From contig CALKKV010000011.1 in assembly GCA_937992195.1 (NCBI GenBank), forward strand, positions 1 to 64,000: a DNA stretch of 64,000 nt, in the 5' to 3' direction. This document shows positions 35,228 through 44,031 of the stretch, in pieces. The notes under the pieces were generated by a model. It did not search any database and was not told where the DNA came from. It saw only the letters and a list, made by a program, of their open reading frames with translations. Position 1 is the first letter of the stretch, and each line of letters starts with the position of its first letter. This DNA comes from an uncultured Gammaproteobacteria bacterium (GTDB lineage: Bacteria > Pseudomonadota > Gammaproteobacteria > Arenicellales > Poriferihabitantaceae). Position numbers and translations under genes: made by a program.

Positions 35228-35863
35228 GTGAGTAAGCGCAAAAATCAGCAACCAAACCCGGTCGTCTTCGGTATTGATTCCCCGCCTTTGGATTCGGATC
35301 AGCTGACAACGATGCGTTCGTGGCTACGCGCAAAGTACTTTACTTATCTAAATGGCGTGATTGCGTTAACCGTTTTGGCAGTGGGAATTACGGTTCGGGT
35401 AATGTCTCTTAACTTTGAGCAAGATAGAGAGCTGCTGCATATCAGTCTGTATATTGGCGGCTGGATTGGCTTGTTCGCCGGTATTTCAATCAAAGGCGAT
35501 GCGATAACGCGGGTTCAGATGACAGCAATTGGCATAGTCGTCTGCACAGCAGCGGGTCTTGGTTCTGCGATGTTGATGACGTTATTTATTGGCTACGCTC
35601 CCTCCTGGATATCGAGTATTAATATTTTAGCGAGTGCGCTTGGGGGGATGTGGTTGCTAACATATTATGATGACATCGTTAAGGCGATTTCGTTAATGAA
35701 AAACGTCAGTTCCGCTCAACTAGACTACATTATCAAGGCGGCCAACCATTTTGATTCATTAATGGGCTATGCAAAGAGCATTCACCAGCAGGGAAGGAAG
35801 CCGGTGATGGGCGAGTATTGGGTGATTCGAGACTGGGTTAGCGCTAAAGCGAAATCTTCCTAA
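35228..35863 (+). CDS. Hypothetical membrane protein, 211 aa
   Basis: Four predicted helices at about 37-60, 70-90, 96-121 and 127-147, with a Lys/Arg-rich N-terminus and a soluble helical C-terminus of about 60 residues. No family was recognised. The GTG start at 35228 is inside a 6-codon frame (35215-35235), so translation may be coupled. Nothing in the neighbourhood gives a function. Confidence 0.65.
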   Translation: MSKRKNQQPNPVVFGIDSPPLDSDQLTTMRSWLRAKYFTYLNGVIALTVLAVGITVRVMSLNFEQDRELLHISLYIGGWIGLFAGISIKGDAITRVQMTAIGIVVCTAAGLGSAMLMTLFIGYAPSWISSINILASALGGMWLLTYYDDIVKAISLMKNVSSAQLDYIIKAANHFDSLMGYAKSIHQQGRKPVMGEYWVIRDWVSAKAKSS

Positions 35864-35925
35864 CGCTATTTTTTAGCCGTTCCAGCAGGGTTGTTGTCAA
35901 TAGCTAACGCGTATTTTTGACTATA

Positions 35926-35943
35926 TTCAACCGTATGGTTGAC
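35926..35943. promoter_or_regulatory. Upstream ArsR-type operator
   Basis: Inverted repeat TTCAAC-N6-GTTGAC overlapping the -35 hexamer of the arsR promoter. It is the near-copy of the downstream palindrome that starts 40 bases later, about four helical turns away, so both should lie on one DNA face. Confidence 0.75.
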
Positions 35944-35967
35944 AATTAATTTTGCTGCATATATATT
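35939..35967 (+). promoter_or_regulatory. Sigma-70 promoter of the arsR-AHSA1 operon
   Basis: TTGACA at 35939-35944 and TATATT at 35962-35967 with the ideal 17-base spacer. The expected transcript start (about 35974) falls directly before the ATG at 35975, so the mRNA would be leaderless. Both hexamers overlap the operator palindromes. Confidence 0.75.
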
Positions 35968-35983
35968 CAACTATATGGTTGAA
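35966..35983. promoter_or_regulatory. Downstream ArsR-type operator covering the start codon
   Basis: Perfect palindrome TTCAAC-TATATG-GTTGAA that includes the last bases of the -10 element and the arsR start codon (ATG 35975). Binding of the repressor here would block transcription start directly, a layout that fits autoregulation by the adjacent ArsR protein. Confidence 0.78.
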
Positions 35984-36319
35984 CATTTAAGCGAAGAAGA
36001 ACTAACGGATCTTTTTAAATGTGTTTCTGATGAAACACGCCGATCGCTGTTGGTAAAGCTGTGTCAGGAGGGTCCGTGTCGGGTCACCGAATTAGCCAGC
36101 CACTATGACATGTCTTTAAATGCGATCTCTAAGCATTTAAAAGTGTTAGAAAAATGTTCTCTGATATCGAGAAGCACGGAAGGGCGTACGCATTGGCTTA
36201 AAGCCAATCTTTCTGAAATACACAAAATCGAAGCTTGGTTAGACGGGCTGAGATCAATATGGGAGATACGTTTGGATCGGCTTGCTAAATTAATTGAAAC
36301 CGAGGAACGAGATGACTGA
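35975..36319 (+). CDS. ArsR-family transcriptional repressor
   Basis: 114-residue winged-helix protein: RVTELASHYDMSLNAISKHL is the recognition helix-turn-helix, followed by the wing (LISRSTEGRTHWL). No Cys pair of the ArsB/SmtB metal-sensing motif lies in alpha-3 (sequence CVSDETRR), so a non-metal effector is likely, as in the subgroup paired with AHSA1/SRPBCC genes. ATG 35975 is chosen from the promoter position; the longer frame from TTG 35939 would start inside the -35. The 3' end overlaps the AHSA1 gene by 8 bases. Confidence 0.88.
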   Translation: MVEHLSEEELTDLFKCVSDETRRSLLVKLCQEGPCRVTELASHYDMSLNAISKHLKVLEKCSLISRSTEGRTHWLKANLSEIHKIEAWLDGLRSIWEIRLDRLAKLIETEERDD

Positions 36320-36737
36320 CTTAACAGTAAAAATTAAAAAAGAAATTCATGCGCCAATTGAGCAGGTGTTTGATGCGTGGCTAGATTCAGAAATGTTGAC
36401 GAAATTTATGATGCCTATGCCCAATATGGAATTTCCCGAAGTTCAGTGTGATTCGAAGCAGGGAGGTGAGTTTGAAATTCTAATGAAGGTTGGTGAAAGT
36501 GCGATTCCCCATACTGGGAAGTATGTAATTTTGGATAGGCCAAACAAGCTTGCTTTTACCTGGGTGTCTCCAGCATCACCAGAGGACAGCGTCGTAACGT
36601 TGGATTTTTTCAGGATTTCTGAGAGCGTGACTAAGGTCGAGCTAACCCAAGTCAATTTTATCGATGAGCAGCATCGTTCTAATCATGAGGGTGGCTGGGG
36701 CAATATATTGTCTAATCTTAGTGCGCTAATGAGTTAG
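36312..36737 (+). CDS. SRPBCC/AHSA1-domain protein
   Basis: 141-residue START-like (AHSA1) domain: KIKKEIHAPIEQVFDAWLDSE opening, GGEFEILM strand and HEGGWGNILSNLSALM end helix are typical. The family binds small hydrophobic ligands and commonly pairs with an ArsR repressor as ligand sink or effector enzyme. ATG 36312 overlaps the arsR stop (ATGACTGA) and has a GAGGA site 6-10 bases upstream. Confidence 0.87.
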   Translation: MTDLTVKIKKEIHAPIEQVFDAWLDSEMLTKFMMPMPNMEFPEVQCDSKQGGEFEILMKVGESAIPHTGKYVILDRPNKLAFTWVSPASPEDSVVTLDFFRISESVTKVELTQVNFIDEQHRSNHEGGWGNILSNLSALMS

Positions 36738-36815
36738 TCACTTTATAGGTTGGAATCGCATACGCTTTAGTTTGGTAACTTCTATGCCAGACGTTTTAGA
36801 AATTTCTTGCGACAC

Positions 36816-36846
36816 AAAAAAAACCGGCTGGTAAGACACCAGCCGG
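36816..36846 (-). terminator. Rho-independent terminator of the symporter gene
   Basis: Perfect 9-bp stem (36824-36832 with 36838-36846, CCGGCTGGT/ACCAGCCGG) and a 5-base loop. On the minus strand it is followed by eight T residues (36816-36823). It lies 68 bases after the symporter stop codon. Confidence 0.92.
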
Positions 36847-36913
36847 GCAACTACATCAGATCAATTTAACTAGACAAATTACTTATCGCTGCAATTGGCT
36901 AGCGATGATTTCG

Positions 36914-38269
36914 TTATTTATCATGGGTTGACTGCACCGCTCTGGCGAGCTCCGCTTCGGCAGCTGAATCAATATGAATCGCTTCGTCAGTATCCAGCAT
37001 ACCCGCATCAGGGTCGTTGTATACAGCGGTGTCTAACTTGCCTTCGCTTTTTGCAACAACACATGAAACGGTGGCGTCGCCAGAAACGTTCACTGCGGTT
37101 CGGATCATATCCATCAAGCGGTCAACACCGAGCACAAGACCAATACCTTCAACCGGCAGGCCAACCTGGGTGAATACCATTGATAGCATAATCAAACCAA
37201 CGCCCGGAACACCCGCTGTACCAATTGAAGCAAGTACCGACATCAGGATAACCGTGAGATAACCAGCCACGCCAAGTTCAACGCCGTACACGTTTGCGAT
37301 AAACACTGTCGCAACACCTTGCATGATTGCGGTACCGTCCATATTAATGGTGGCGCCAAACGGAACGGTGAAAGAAGCCACTGAGTTGTTTACACCAAAT
37401 CGCTCGGTAACTGTACGCATGGTGACCGGGATTGTGGCGTTAGAGCTGGCAGTACTAAATGCAAATACCTGTACGTTGCGGATCTTCTTTAAAAACATCG
37501 CCGGATTTAATCCAGAGAATACTTTTAATACGATCATCAACGTAACGAACAGGTGGATCATCAAGGCACCAACCAGCACGCTGACATAACCGGCGAGCGA
37601 CGCTAATAATCCGAGACCGAGGGTTGCCACGGCTTTGGCAATTAGTGCAAACACCGCATAGGGCGCGACCGACATAACGATATTAACCATCTTCATCATT
37701 ATCTCGTTGGCTACTTCCGCACCTTCAACAAAGCCTCTTGCCTTGGTACCAACCAGTAACATACTGATTCCAACCAGGATAGCGAAAAAGATAATTGGCA
37801 ACATGTCGCCATTCGCCATAGCGTTGATGGGGTTGGTAGGAATGATATCGATCAAAACTTGAGTCAAAGGTGGAGACTCTTTTCCAGAAAACGCAGAATC
37901 TGAAACCTGGTCCATACCTTTACCAATTCCAAAGCTAGCAGCAATTAAAATAGCAGTTGCGATAGCGATAGCAGTTGTCATCATATACAGCGCGAATGAC
38001 TTTCCGCCAACACGGCCCAACATTCTAATATCGCCAATTCCGCATACGCCGCAAATCAGTGAAAAGAATACCAGTGGTACAACCAACATCTTTAATGCGT
38101 TAACAAACATCTTTCCGATCACGTGGAAAAGACCGTTCACTATATAGGTATCAATGAATCCACCCGGTGAATTCATACCCGTTAGGTTAATGACTAAACC
38201 AACAATGATGCCCAATACCATCCCAAGTAAAACTTTGACGGTGAGGCTCATTTTTTTTTCTTCGCTCAT
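36914..38269 (-). CDS. Dicarboxylate/amino acid:cation symporter (DAACS family)
   Basis: 451-residue secondary transporter of the GltP/DctA fold with eight helices and two re-entrant loops. HP1 has FAFSTASSNATIPVTMRT and TM7 has the cation motif NMDGTAIMQG; the HP2 segment IGTAGVPGVGLIM and TM8 DRLMDMIRTAVNVSGDA follow. It imports glutamate, aspartate or C4-dicarboxylates with Na+ or H+. The C-terminal 40 residues are acidic and disordered. It stands alone with its own terminator. Confidence 0.92.
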   Translation of the reverse strand: MSEEKKMSLTVKVLLGMVLGIIVGLVINLTGMNSPGGFIDTYIVNGLFHVIGKMFVNALKMLVVPLVFFSLICGVCGIGDIRMLGRVGGKSFALYMMTTAIAIATAILIAASFGIGKGMDQVSDSAFSGKESPPLTQVLIDIIPTNPINAMANGDMLPIIFFAILVGISMLLVGTKARGFVEGAEVANEIMMKMVNIVMSVAPYAVFALIAKAVATLGLGLLASLAGYVSVLVGALMIHLFVTLMIVLKVFSGLNPAMFLKKIRNVQVFAFSTASSNATIPVTMRTVTERFGVNNSVASFTVPFGATINMDGTAIMQGVATVFIANVYGVELGVAGYLTVILMSVLASIGTAGVPGVGLIMLSMVFTQVGLPVEGIGLVLGVDRLMDMIRTAVNVSGDATVSCVVAKSEGKLDTAVYNDPDAGMLDTDEAIHIDSAAEAELARAVQSTHDK

Positions 38270-38731
38270 CTTATAAATCTCCTTTGGTGTTGTGGTGTAG
38301 GTACAAATCGAGTTGCACCATACTTAAACTGTAGCATTTTGGCGTTAAGTTGTTGCTTTGAATGCATCTTTGAAGCGCATTCTGTTTCTGCGAATTGCTT
38401 GTTTTTACCGCTGAACTGCATTCCCGCGATTTATTCTATGTGTTCAGTGTCCTCTGATTTTTGTCAGAATCCTTGATAGTGGAGTAAATATTCCAATGCG
38501 TTGAACGGTAAATCGCCTGTCACTATGCTGAATATCGGACGATTTTTGCTGTTAATTCGCGCAAAAAAATAGTCTAGACGACGACTATATCGAGGTTTAG
38601 GAGTGAATTATCCGCAAAAAATTAAGAACGGTCGTGATGCAAGAACGTTGTTCAACGATCACAGTTTTAGTTAAGTTAATTGCTTTTTTACCCTATAGTC
38701 ACGCGTATTCTATAGTTTAAGAAATTACGAT
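38270..38731. other. Divergent non-coding region, 462 bases
   Basis: Separates the symporter from the MttB-BetC-flavoprotein operon and must hold both promoters. No palindrome or riboswitch-like structure was recognised. The last 60 bases before the MttB gene are AT-rich with TATAG-type hexamers (around 38694 and 38711), but no matching -35 stands out. Confidence 0.5.
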
Positions 38732-40291
38732 ATGAGCGGAGAAGAAAGTACTGTCCCACGCCGCCCAAGACGGGGTGCGCGGGATGCCTTACGTAAGATA
38801 AGAAGTCAACGCGATAGCAAAATGCTCCCAGCACTGAAAAGAAATTTACCGCTGGTTGAGCCAATGAATCAGGAACAGATTGAGAGAATCGATGCTGCTT
38901 CGATGGACATACTTGAAGAAGTGGGCGTGGTGTTTCGTGACCCTGTCGCTCTGGAGGATTGGAAATTAGCTGGTGCCGACGTTCGAGGGGAGCGGGTGCA
39001 TCTCGATCGAGGGTTGGTGAAAGAGCTAATCAAGACTATCCCGTCCTCGTTCACCTATCACGCGAGAAACCCCAACAATAATTTACCGTTTGGCGAAAAC
39101 CATTCTATCTTCGTACCGATGACCGGTGCGCCGTATATTGTCGACTTGGAAAACAAACGGCGTTGGCCAACGCTCGTTGACTTAGCCAATTTTCATAAGC
39201 TTAGCCATATGTCTCCCGTGCTGCATTCCTCGGCGCATCATATTGTTGAACCGATGGACCACGTGGTCGCCCATCGCCATCTTCGTATTACCTACTCTTC
39301 GATGAAGTATTCGGATAAAACGTTTATGGGAATGACCACGAGCCCAAAAAATGCCGAAGATGTTATGGAGATGTGTGCCATTTTATTTGGTAAGGAGTTT
39401 ATGGAAACCCATCCGGTGGTTACAGGAAATTGCAATGGCAATTCACCGCTGGTTTGGGATAGCACGATGTTGGGTGCAATGCGGGCGTTTTGTAAAGTAA
39501 ATCAGCCCGTACTTTGTTCTCCTTTTGTGCTTGGTGGCGCAAATACACCTGCGTCCACTGCGCCAGCGGTTGCGCAGTTAAATGCTGAGGCATTGTCAGC
39601 ACTCGCATACACTCAGGTGATTCGAAAAGGCTGTCCTGCAATCTACGGACACTATCTTTCGACTGTTTCCATGCAGTCAGGCGCACCCATGGCGGGGACG
39701 CCAGAGATTAGCCTAATGAATTTTATGATTGGTCAAATGGCGCGTTACTACGATGTGCCCTGGAGAACTTCGAATACGCTCGGTGGTGCAAAAACATTTG
39801 ACGCTCAGGCCGGCTATGAAAGCGCCACCACTTTAATGGCGATCATGATGGCTGGTGCAAACTATTGCTGGCACTCGGCTGGTTGGAACGAAGCGGGTAT
39901 GCATTGCTCGATGGCGAAGTTTGTTGTAGATGCAGAGCAATGCGCAATGGCATATCGAATGGCCGAAGGAATTCGATGGGATGATTTTGAAGAAGCGCTT
40001 GCTGCGGTTCGGGACATTGGGCCGGGAGGCCACTACCTTGGTCATCAACATACGCAAGATAATTTCCAGAGAGCTTTTTTTATGCCAAAACTGTTTGACA
40101 ATAATTCGGTTGAACAGTGGCAGGCAGAAGGATCGAAGGAGATCAACGAGCGCGCGCTGAATGAGGCGAAGTCAATGTTAAACGACTATCAGGAGCCCAA
40201 ACTTGATCCGGCTGTGGATGAAGCGTTACGCGATTATATCGCCCGACGCGAAACAGAGATTCCGGCTGTTGATGCATTAAACAATGAATAG
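38732..40291 (+). CDS. MttB-superfamily methyltransferase (non-pyrrolysine), trimethylamine/betaine methyltransferase family
   Basis: 519-residue TIM-barrel protein of the MttB family (COG5598), with the conserved openings ILEEVGVVFRDP, GADVRGERV and the segments THPVVTGNCNGNSPLVWD, PVLCSPFVLGGA and GPGGHYLGHQHTQDNFQ. It reads through with ordinary sense codons and has no in-frame TAG, so it lacks the pyrrolysine of the archaeal trimethylamine enzymes. Characterised non-Pyl members transfer methyl from glycine betaine, carnitine or proline betaine to a corrinoid protein. No corrinoid protein or activase lies nearby. It is the first gene of a run with BetC and a demethylase-like flavoprotein, 46 bases before betC. 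Confidence 0.9.
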   Translation: MSGEESTVPRRPRRGARDALRKIRSQRDSKMLPALKRNLPLVEPMNQEQIERIDAASMDILEEVGVVFRDPVALEDWKLAGADVRGERVHLDRGLVKELIKTIPSSFTYHARNPNNNLPFGENHSIFVPMTGAPYIVDLENKRRWPTLVDLANFHKLSHMSPVLHSSAHHIVEPMDHVVAHRHLRITYSSMKYSDKTFMGMTTSPKNAEDVMEMCAILFGKEFMETHPVVTGNCNGNSPLVWDSTMLGAMRAFCKVNQPVLCSPFVLGGANTPASTAPAVAQLNAEALSALAYTQVIRKGCPAIYGHYLSTVSMQSGAPMAGTPEISLMNFMIGQMARYYDVPWRTSNTLGGAKTFDAQAGYESATTLMAIMMAGANYCWHSAGWNEAGMHCSMAKFVVDAEQCAMAYRMAEGIRWDDFEEALAAVRDIGPGGHYLGHQHTQDNFQRAFFMPKLFDNNSVEQWQAEGSKEINERALNEAKSMLNDYQEPKLDPAVDEALRDYIARRETEIPAVDALNNE

Positions 40292-40337
40292 CATAGCGGT
40301 TATTGCTGATCGCAAATCATGACAAAGTGGGCACCAT

Positions 40338-41885
40338 ATGAAATTATATAACCAACGACCCAATATTTTGATTATCCAAGCTGACCAGTTAGCAGCGAAT
40401 TTCCTCGGGGCATACAACAACCCAATTTCTGTAACGCCGCATATTGATGCAATGGCAAATTCAGGGGCGGTGTTTGATTCTGCTTATTGTAATTTTCCGC
40501 TTTGCGCACCTTCACGGTTTTCAATGATGTCTGGTCAGCTGGCGTCGACTGTAGGTGCCTACGATAATGGTGCAGAGTTTCCATCTTCCATTCCAACCTT
40601 TGCGCATTATTTACGTGCAATGGATTATCAGACGACTCTGGTCGGAAAAATGCACTTCGTCGGTGCGGATCAACTACATGGATTCGAACAACGCTTAACG
40701 ACGGACATTTATCCAGCGGACTTTAACTGGACCGGTGATTGGACTGAGACGCAGTCCAATCATTCAAATGACAAAGTCACCTTTACCGGCGCCGGTGTGT
40801 GCTTGAGAAACGTGCAAATGGAGTACGACGAAGAAGTTTGTCATCGCGCTGAACGTAAGCTCTATGATTATGCACGTAACAAGGATGAACGACCTTTTTT
40901 TCTCTTTACTTCGATTTCCCATCCCCATGATCCCTATCAATGTTTGCAGGAACACTGGGATCTGTATCGTCATGATGAAGTAGATATGCCGAAGGTAGGC
41001 AATATTCCAGATGCTGAATTGGATCCGTATAGCAAACGTCTGCGCACGCAGTATGGCCTGGATGACTTTGATCCCAGTGAAGAACAAATTCGAGTGGCCA
41101 GACATGCTTACTATGGGTCGGTAAGCTATGTGGACAATATGGTAGGGCGGTTGTTTGATATTTTGCGCAAGACCGGTTTGGATAAAGATACTGTTGTTAT
41201 TCTGACTAGCGATCATGGAGATATGATGGGCGAGAGAGGGCTATGGTATAAAAAGTCGTTTTTCGAAGCTTCTTGTCGGGTGCCGTTAATACTTAGCGGA
41301 CCAGGGGTGACGACTCGTCGTATTGATGCAAATGTTTCGCTGGTTGATTTGTTACCAACGCTGGTTGAAATCGGCAAGAGGGATGATGACTCACCTGTTG
41401 TTGAGAAAATTGAAGGACAAAGTCTATGGGGGTTGGCTACAGGGAGTGAAACGCAAAGAGATTCTGCGGTGTTCGGCGAAAACCTCGCTGAAGGATCTCA
41501 AGCGCCCATCTTGATGGTTAGAAAGAACCGTCTTAAGTACATCGTCAGCGGAGTCGATCCGGAGCAATTATTTGATCTTGAAGCAGACCCGGATGAGCGT
41601 ATTAACCTCGCGGGAAATTCGCAATATCATCAGCAACAACAGCATTTATCTGATCTTGCGAAACAAAAATGGGATATGGGGGGATTAACTGAGCAGGTGA
41701 AACTAAGCCAATCACGGCGGCTGTTTTTAAGACAGGCGCTGCGAAAAGGAGTGTCTGCGGATTGGGACTATGCCGCACCAGATCAGCTTGTCGAGCACTG
41801 TTTGCGTGGTACCAAAATCTATAACCAATGGGCCTACGATGGCGCAATTGGTTTGCAAGTTCCCAAAGATAAAAAGCAAGATTAA
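40338..41885 (+). CDS. betC: Choline-sulfatase
   Basis: 515-residue type I sulfatase that hydrolyses choline-O-sulfate to choline and sulfate in the cytoplasm. Metal Asp D16 is in IQADQLAANFLGAY; the formylglycine signature is CAPSR with C56. The segments GAYDNGAEF, VGKMHFVGADQLHGFE and RLTTDIYPADFNWT match BetC and distinguish it from aryl- and glycosaminoglycan sulfatases. SDHGDMMGERGLWYKKSFFE supplies further metal and substrate residues, and the C-terminal tail that closes the BetC tetramer is present. No signal peptide. It follows the MttB gene and is 21 bases before the flavoprotein gene. Confidence 0.92.
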   Translation: MKLYNQRPNILIIQADQLAANFLGAYNNPISVTPHIDAMANSGAVFDSAYCNFPLCAPSRFSMMSGQLASTVGAYDNGAEFPSSIPTFAHYLRAMDYQTTLVGKMHFVGADQLHGFEQRLTTDIYPADFNWTGDWTETQSNHSNDKVTFTGAGVCLRNVQMEYDEEVCHRAERKLYDYARNKDERPFFLFTSISHPHDPYQCLQEHWDLYRHDEVDMPKVGNIPDAELDPYSKRLRTQYGLDDFDPSEEQIRVARHAYYGSVSYVDNMVGRLFDILRKTGLDKDTVVILTSDHGDMMGERGLWYKKSFFEASCRVPLILSGPGVTTRRIDANVSLVDLLPTLVEIGKRDDDSPVVEKIEGQSLWGLATGSETQRDSAVFGENLAEGSQAPILMVRKNRLKYIVSGVDPEQLFDLEADPDERINLAGNSQYHQQQQHLSDLAKQKWDMGGLTEQVKLSQSRRLFLRQALRKGVSADWDYAAPDQLVEHCLRGTKIYNQWAYDGAIGLQVPKDKKQD

Positions 41886-41906
41886 ATTCAGCGAAAATAT
41901 TAAATC

Positions 41907-43946
41907 ATGGTGAGTAATGATCCGCTATTGCAGTCATTTCAGCTGCGCCACTTAAGTTTGCGTAATCGCATACTGAGCACGTCCCATGCGCCTGCGTTTG
42001 CCGAGAGTGGTCACCCTAGGGATCGATATCGGTTATATCATGAAGAAAAAGCCAGAGGTGGCGTTGCCTTAACCATGATTGGCGGATCAACCAATATTTC
42101 TCCGGACAGTCCTTCGGTTTTTGGACAACTTTATGGTGGTGATGACAGTATTATTCCATGGTTTCGTCAGTTAACCGACGGAGTTAAACAGCATGGAGCC
42201 GCCATCATGTGCCAGATCACGCATATGGGGCGCCGCACATTAAGCGACTGTGGTGATTGGTTGCCTGTAATCAGTGCGTCTGAAAAACGCGAAAGAGCAC
42301 ATAGATCGTTTCCTAAGCCCATGGAGAAACACGACCTTCGCCGGGTAGTACGTCACTTTGCCGATGCTGCTGCACGTTGCCAGCAGGGTGGATTCGATGG
42401 CATTGAACTGCTGTCCCATGCGCATTTGCTGGGCCAATTTCTCTCGCCATTGATCAATGACAGAACAGATGATTACGGTGGTAGCTTATCCAATAGATTG
42501 CGGCTTACTTTTGAAGTGCTAGAGGCGATACGCGATCGTGTCGGCAGTGAATTTGTGATTGGACTGCGACTCACCGGTGATGAGCTGCTAGCTGACGGGT
42601 TGACCCAGGACGAAGCTATTGAATCAGCAAAACTTCTTGAAGCTAGTGGTATGGTCGATTTTCTAAACATATTGGTGGGCGCTCCTTACGATGATCTGGG
42701 GCTGGCAGGGTGGGTCGCGCCAATGGGTAATCCATTACCTAACGATTTGACGATAGCCGGACATATGCGTGCAGCGGTCTCCCTGCCGGTTTTTCATGCA
42801 GGCGGAATTGCTGATATCAGTACAGCGCGCCAAGCTGTGGTAAATGGGAAAGTAGATATGGTGGGAATGACCCGTGCACAGATTGCGGATCCGTATCTAG
42901 TTCAAAAGTTAATAGATTCGAGAGAGGAAGAGATACGGCCTTGCGTCGGATTAGGTTACTGCGTTGACCGCGTTAATCAAGGTAAGGACGCGGTATGTGG
43001 TCATAACGCTGCCACTGGGCGTGAAGCGCAGTTTAACCATGTCTTTCACCGTGATATCTCTGCGGATAAAAAAGCAGTGGTGGTTGGTGGTGGCCCGGCA
43101 GGGATGGAAATATCTCGTGTCTTAAGCGAGCGCGGAATGCAGGTTGTTTTATTTGAAGCGCGTAGCGATTTAGGCGGGCAGCTGGCATTGGCTGCCAAAG
43201 GCAATTTGCGAAGACAAATTTGGGGCATCGCACACTGGTTACAGTCCGAACTCGAGAGACTGTCGGTTGATATCAGGTATAACAGTTATGCCGAGGAAGA
43301 CGACGTGTTAGCTGAGCAGCCGGACCTGGTAATTATCGCAACAGGGGGTATGCCGCCATCGATTGCAATTGAGGGTGGTGAATACGCTATTTCTACTTGG
43401 GATGTGTTGGCCGGCAAAAAATGTAAAGGCCAGGTTCTCTTGTTTGATGATCTTGGCGATCACCAGTCTGCGGTGACAGCCGATGTGTTAGCTAGCAACG
43501 ATGCGGAGGTGCTACATATAACACCAGATCGAACATCGCTTATGGAATTGGGCCCTACCAATAGCGCGGTCGTTCTACGAGATCTTTATCAAAAAGGGGT
43601 CAAGTTTGATGTGTTCTGCGATCTGGTAAAAATTAACAAAAGAGAGGGTCAAACTGTTGCCACAATTCGACATGTGCTCTCTGGAGAAATTATAGAGAAG
43701 ATGGTCGATCATGTGGTGGTTGAGCAGGGAATCAGTGCTGTAACAGATATTTATCAGGCACTTATCCCTTTTTCAAGAAACGCAGGGGTCGTTGAGTTAG
43801 ATGCGTTGGCTGCAGGCACGCTTGATTTACCAAAAGTTGATCCAAACCGACACTTTAATTTGATCCGCGTCGGAGATGCAGTTTCCGGCAGAAATTTGCA
43901 TGCGGCAATATATGATGCATTAAGAATTGGCTCGTTGTACCAATAG
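41907..43946 (+). CDS. FMN/FAD/Fe-S oxidoreductase of the trimethylamine dehydrogenase/DgcA family
   Basis: 679 residues: an old-yellow-enzyme TIM barrel (1-335; GGFDGIELLSHAHLLGQFLSP and FHAGGI), a cysteine region (346-364), and an FAD/NAD domain (390-679; VVVGGGPAGMEISR). Relatives include trimethylamine and dimethylamine dehydrogenases, dimethylglycine demethylase DgcA and N-methylproline demethylase. In place of the usual four-cysteine set it shows C346, C352 and C364 with Leu at 349. Given the adjacent MttB homologue and BetC, demethylation of dimethylglycine or a related N-methyl compound is the likely role. Exact substrate uncertain. Confidence 0.85.
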   Translation: MVSNDPLLQSFQLRHLSLRNRILSTSHAPAFAESGHPRDRYRLYHEEKARGGVALTMIGGSTNISPDSPSVFGQLYGGDDSIIPWFRQLTDGVKQHGAAIMCQITHMGRRTLSDCGDWLPVISASEKRERAHRSFPKPMEKHDLRRVVRHFADAAARCQQGGFDGIELLSHAHLLGQFLSPLINDRTDDYGGSLSNRLRLTFEVLEAIRDRVGSEFVIGLRLTGDELLADGLTQDEAIESAKLLEASGMVDFLNILVGAPYDDLGLAGWVAPMGNPLPNDLTIAGHMRAAVSLPVFHAGGIADISTARQAVVNGKVDMVGMTRAQIADPYLVQKLIDSREEEIRPCVGLGYCVDRVNQGKDAVCGHNAATGREAQFNHVFHRDISADKKAVVVGGGPAGMEISRVLSERGMQVVLFEARSDLGGQLALAAKGNLRRQIWGIAHWLQSELERLSVDIRYNSYAEEDDVLAEQPDLVIIATGGMPPSIAIEGGEYAISTWDVLAGKKCKGQVLLFDDLGDHQSAVTADVLASNDAEVLHITPDRTSLMELGPTNSAVVLRDLYQKGVKFDVFCDLVKINKREGQTVATIRHVLSGEIIEKMVDHVVVEQGISAVTDIYQALIPFSRNAGVVELDALAAGTLDLPKVDPNRHFNLIRVGDAVSGRNLHAAIYDALRIGSLYQ

Positions 43947-44031
43947 GTCATTAACCGGCACGGAATTTATCTGCAGTTTGCGGTAATGTGCTGGTAAGAC
44001 AGAGGCAAGGAATCAGAATGAACATCGTCAT

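Noticed and set aside
38732-40291. Pyrrolysine-containing trimethylamine methyltransferase
   Set aside because: The frame contains no in-frame TAG and aligns over its full length with non-Pyl members.
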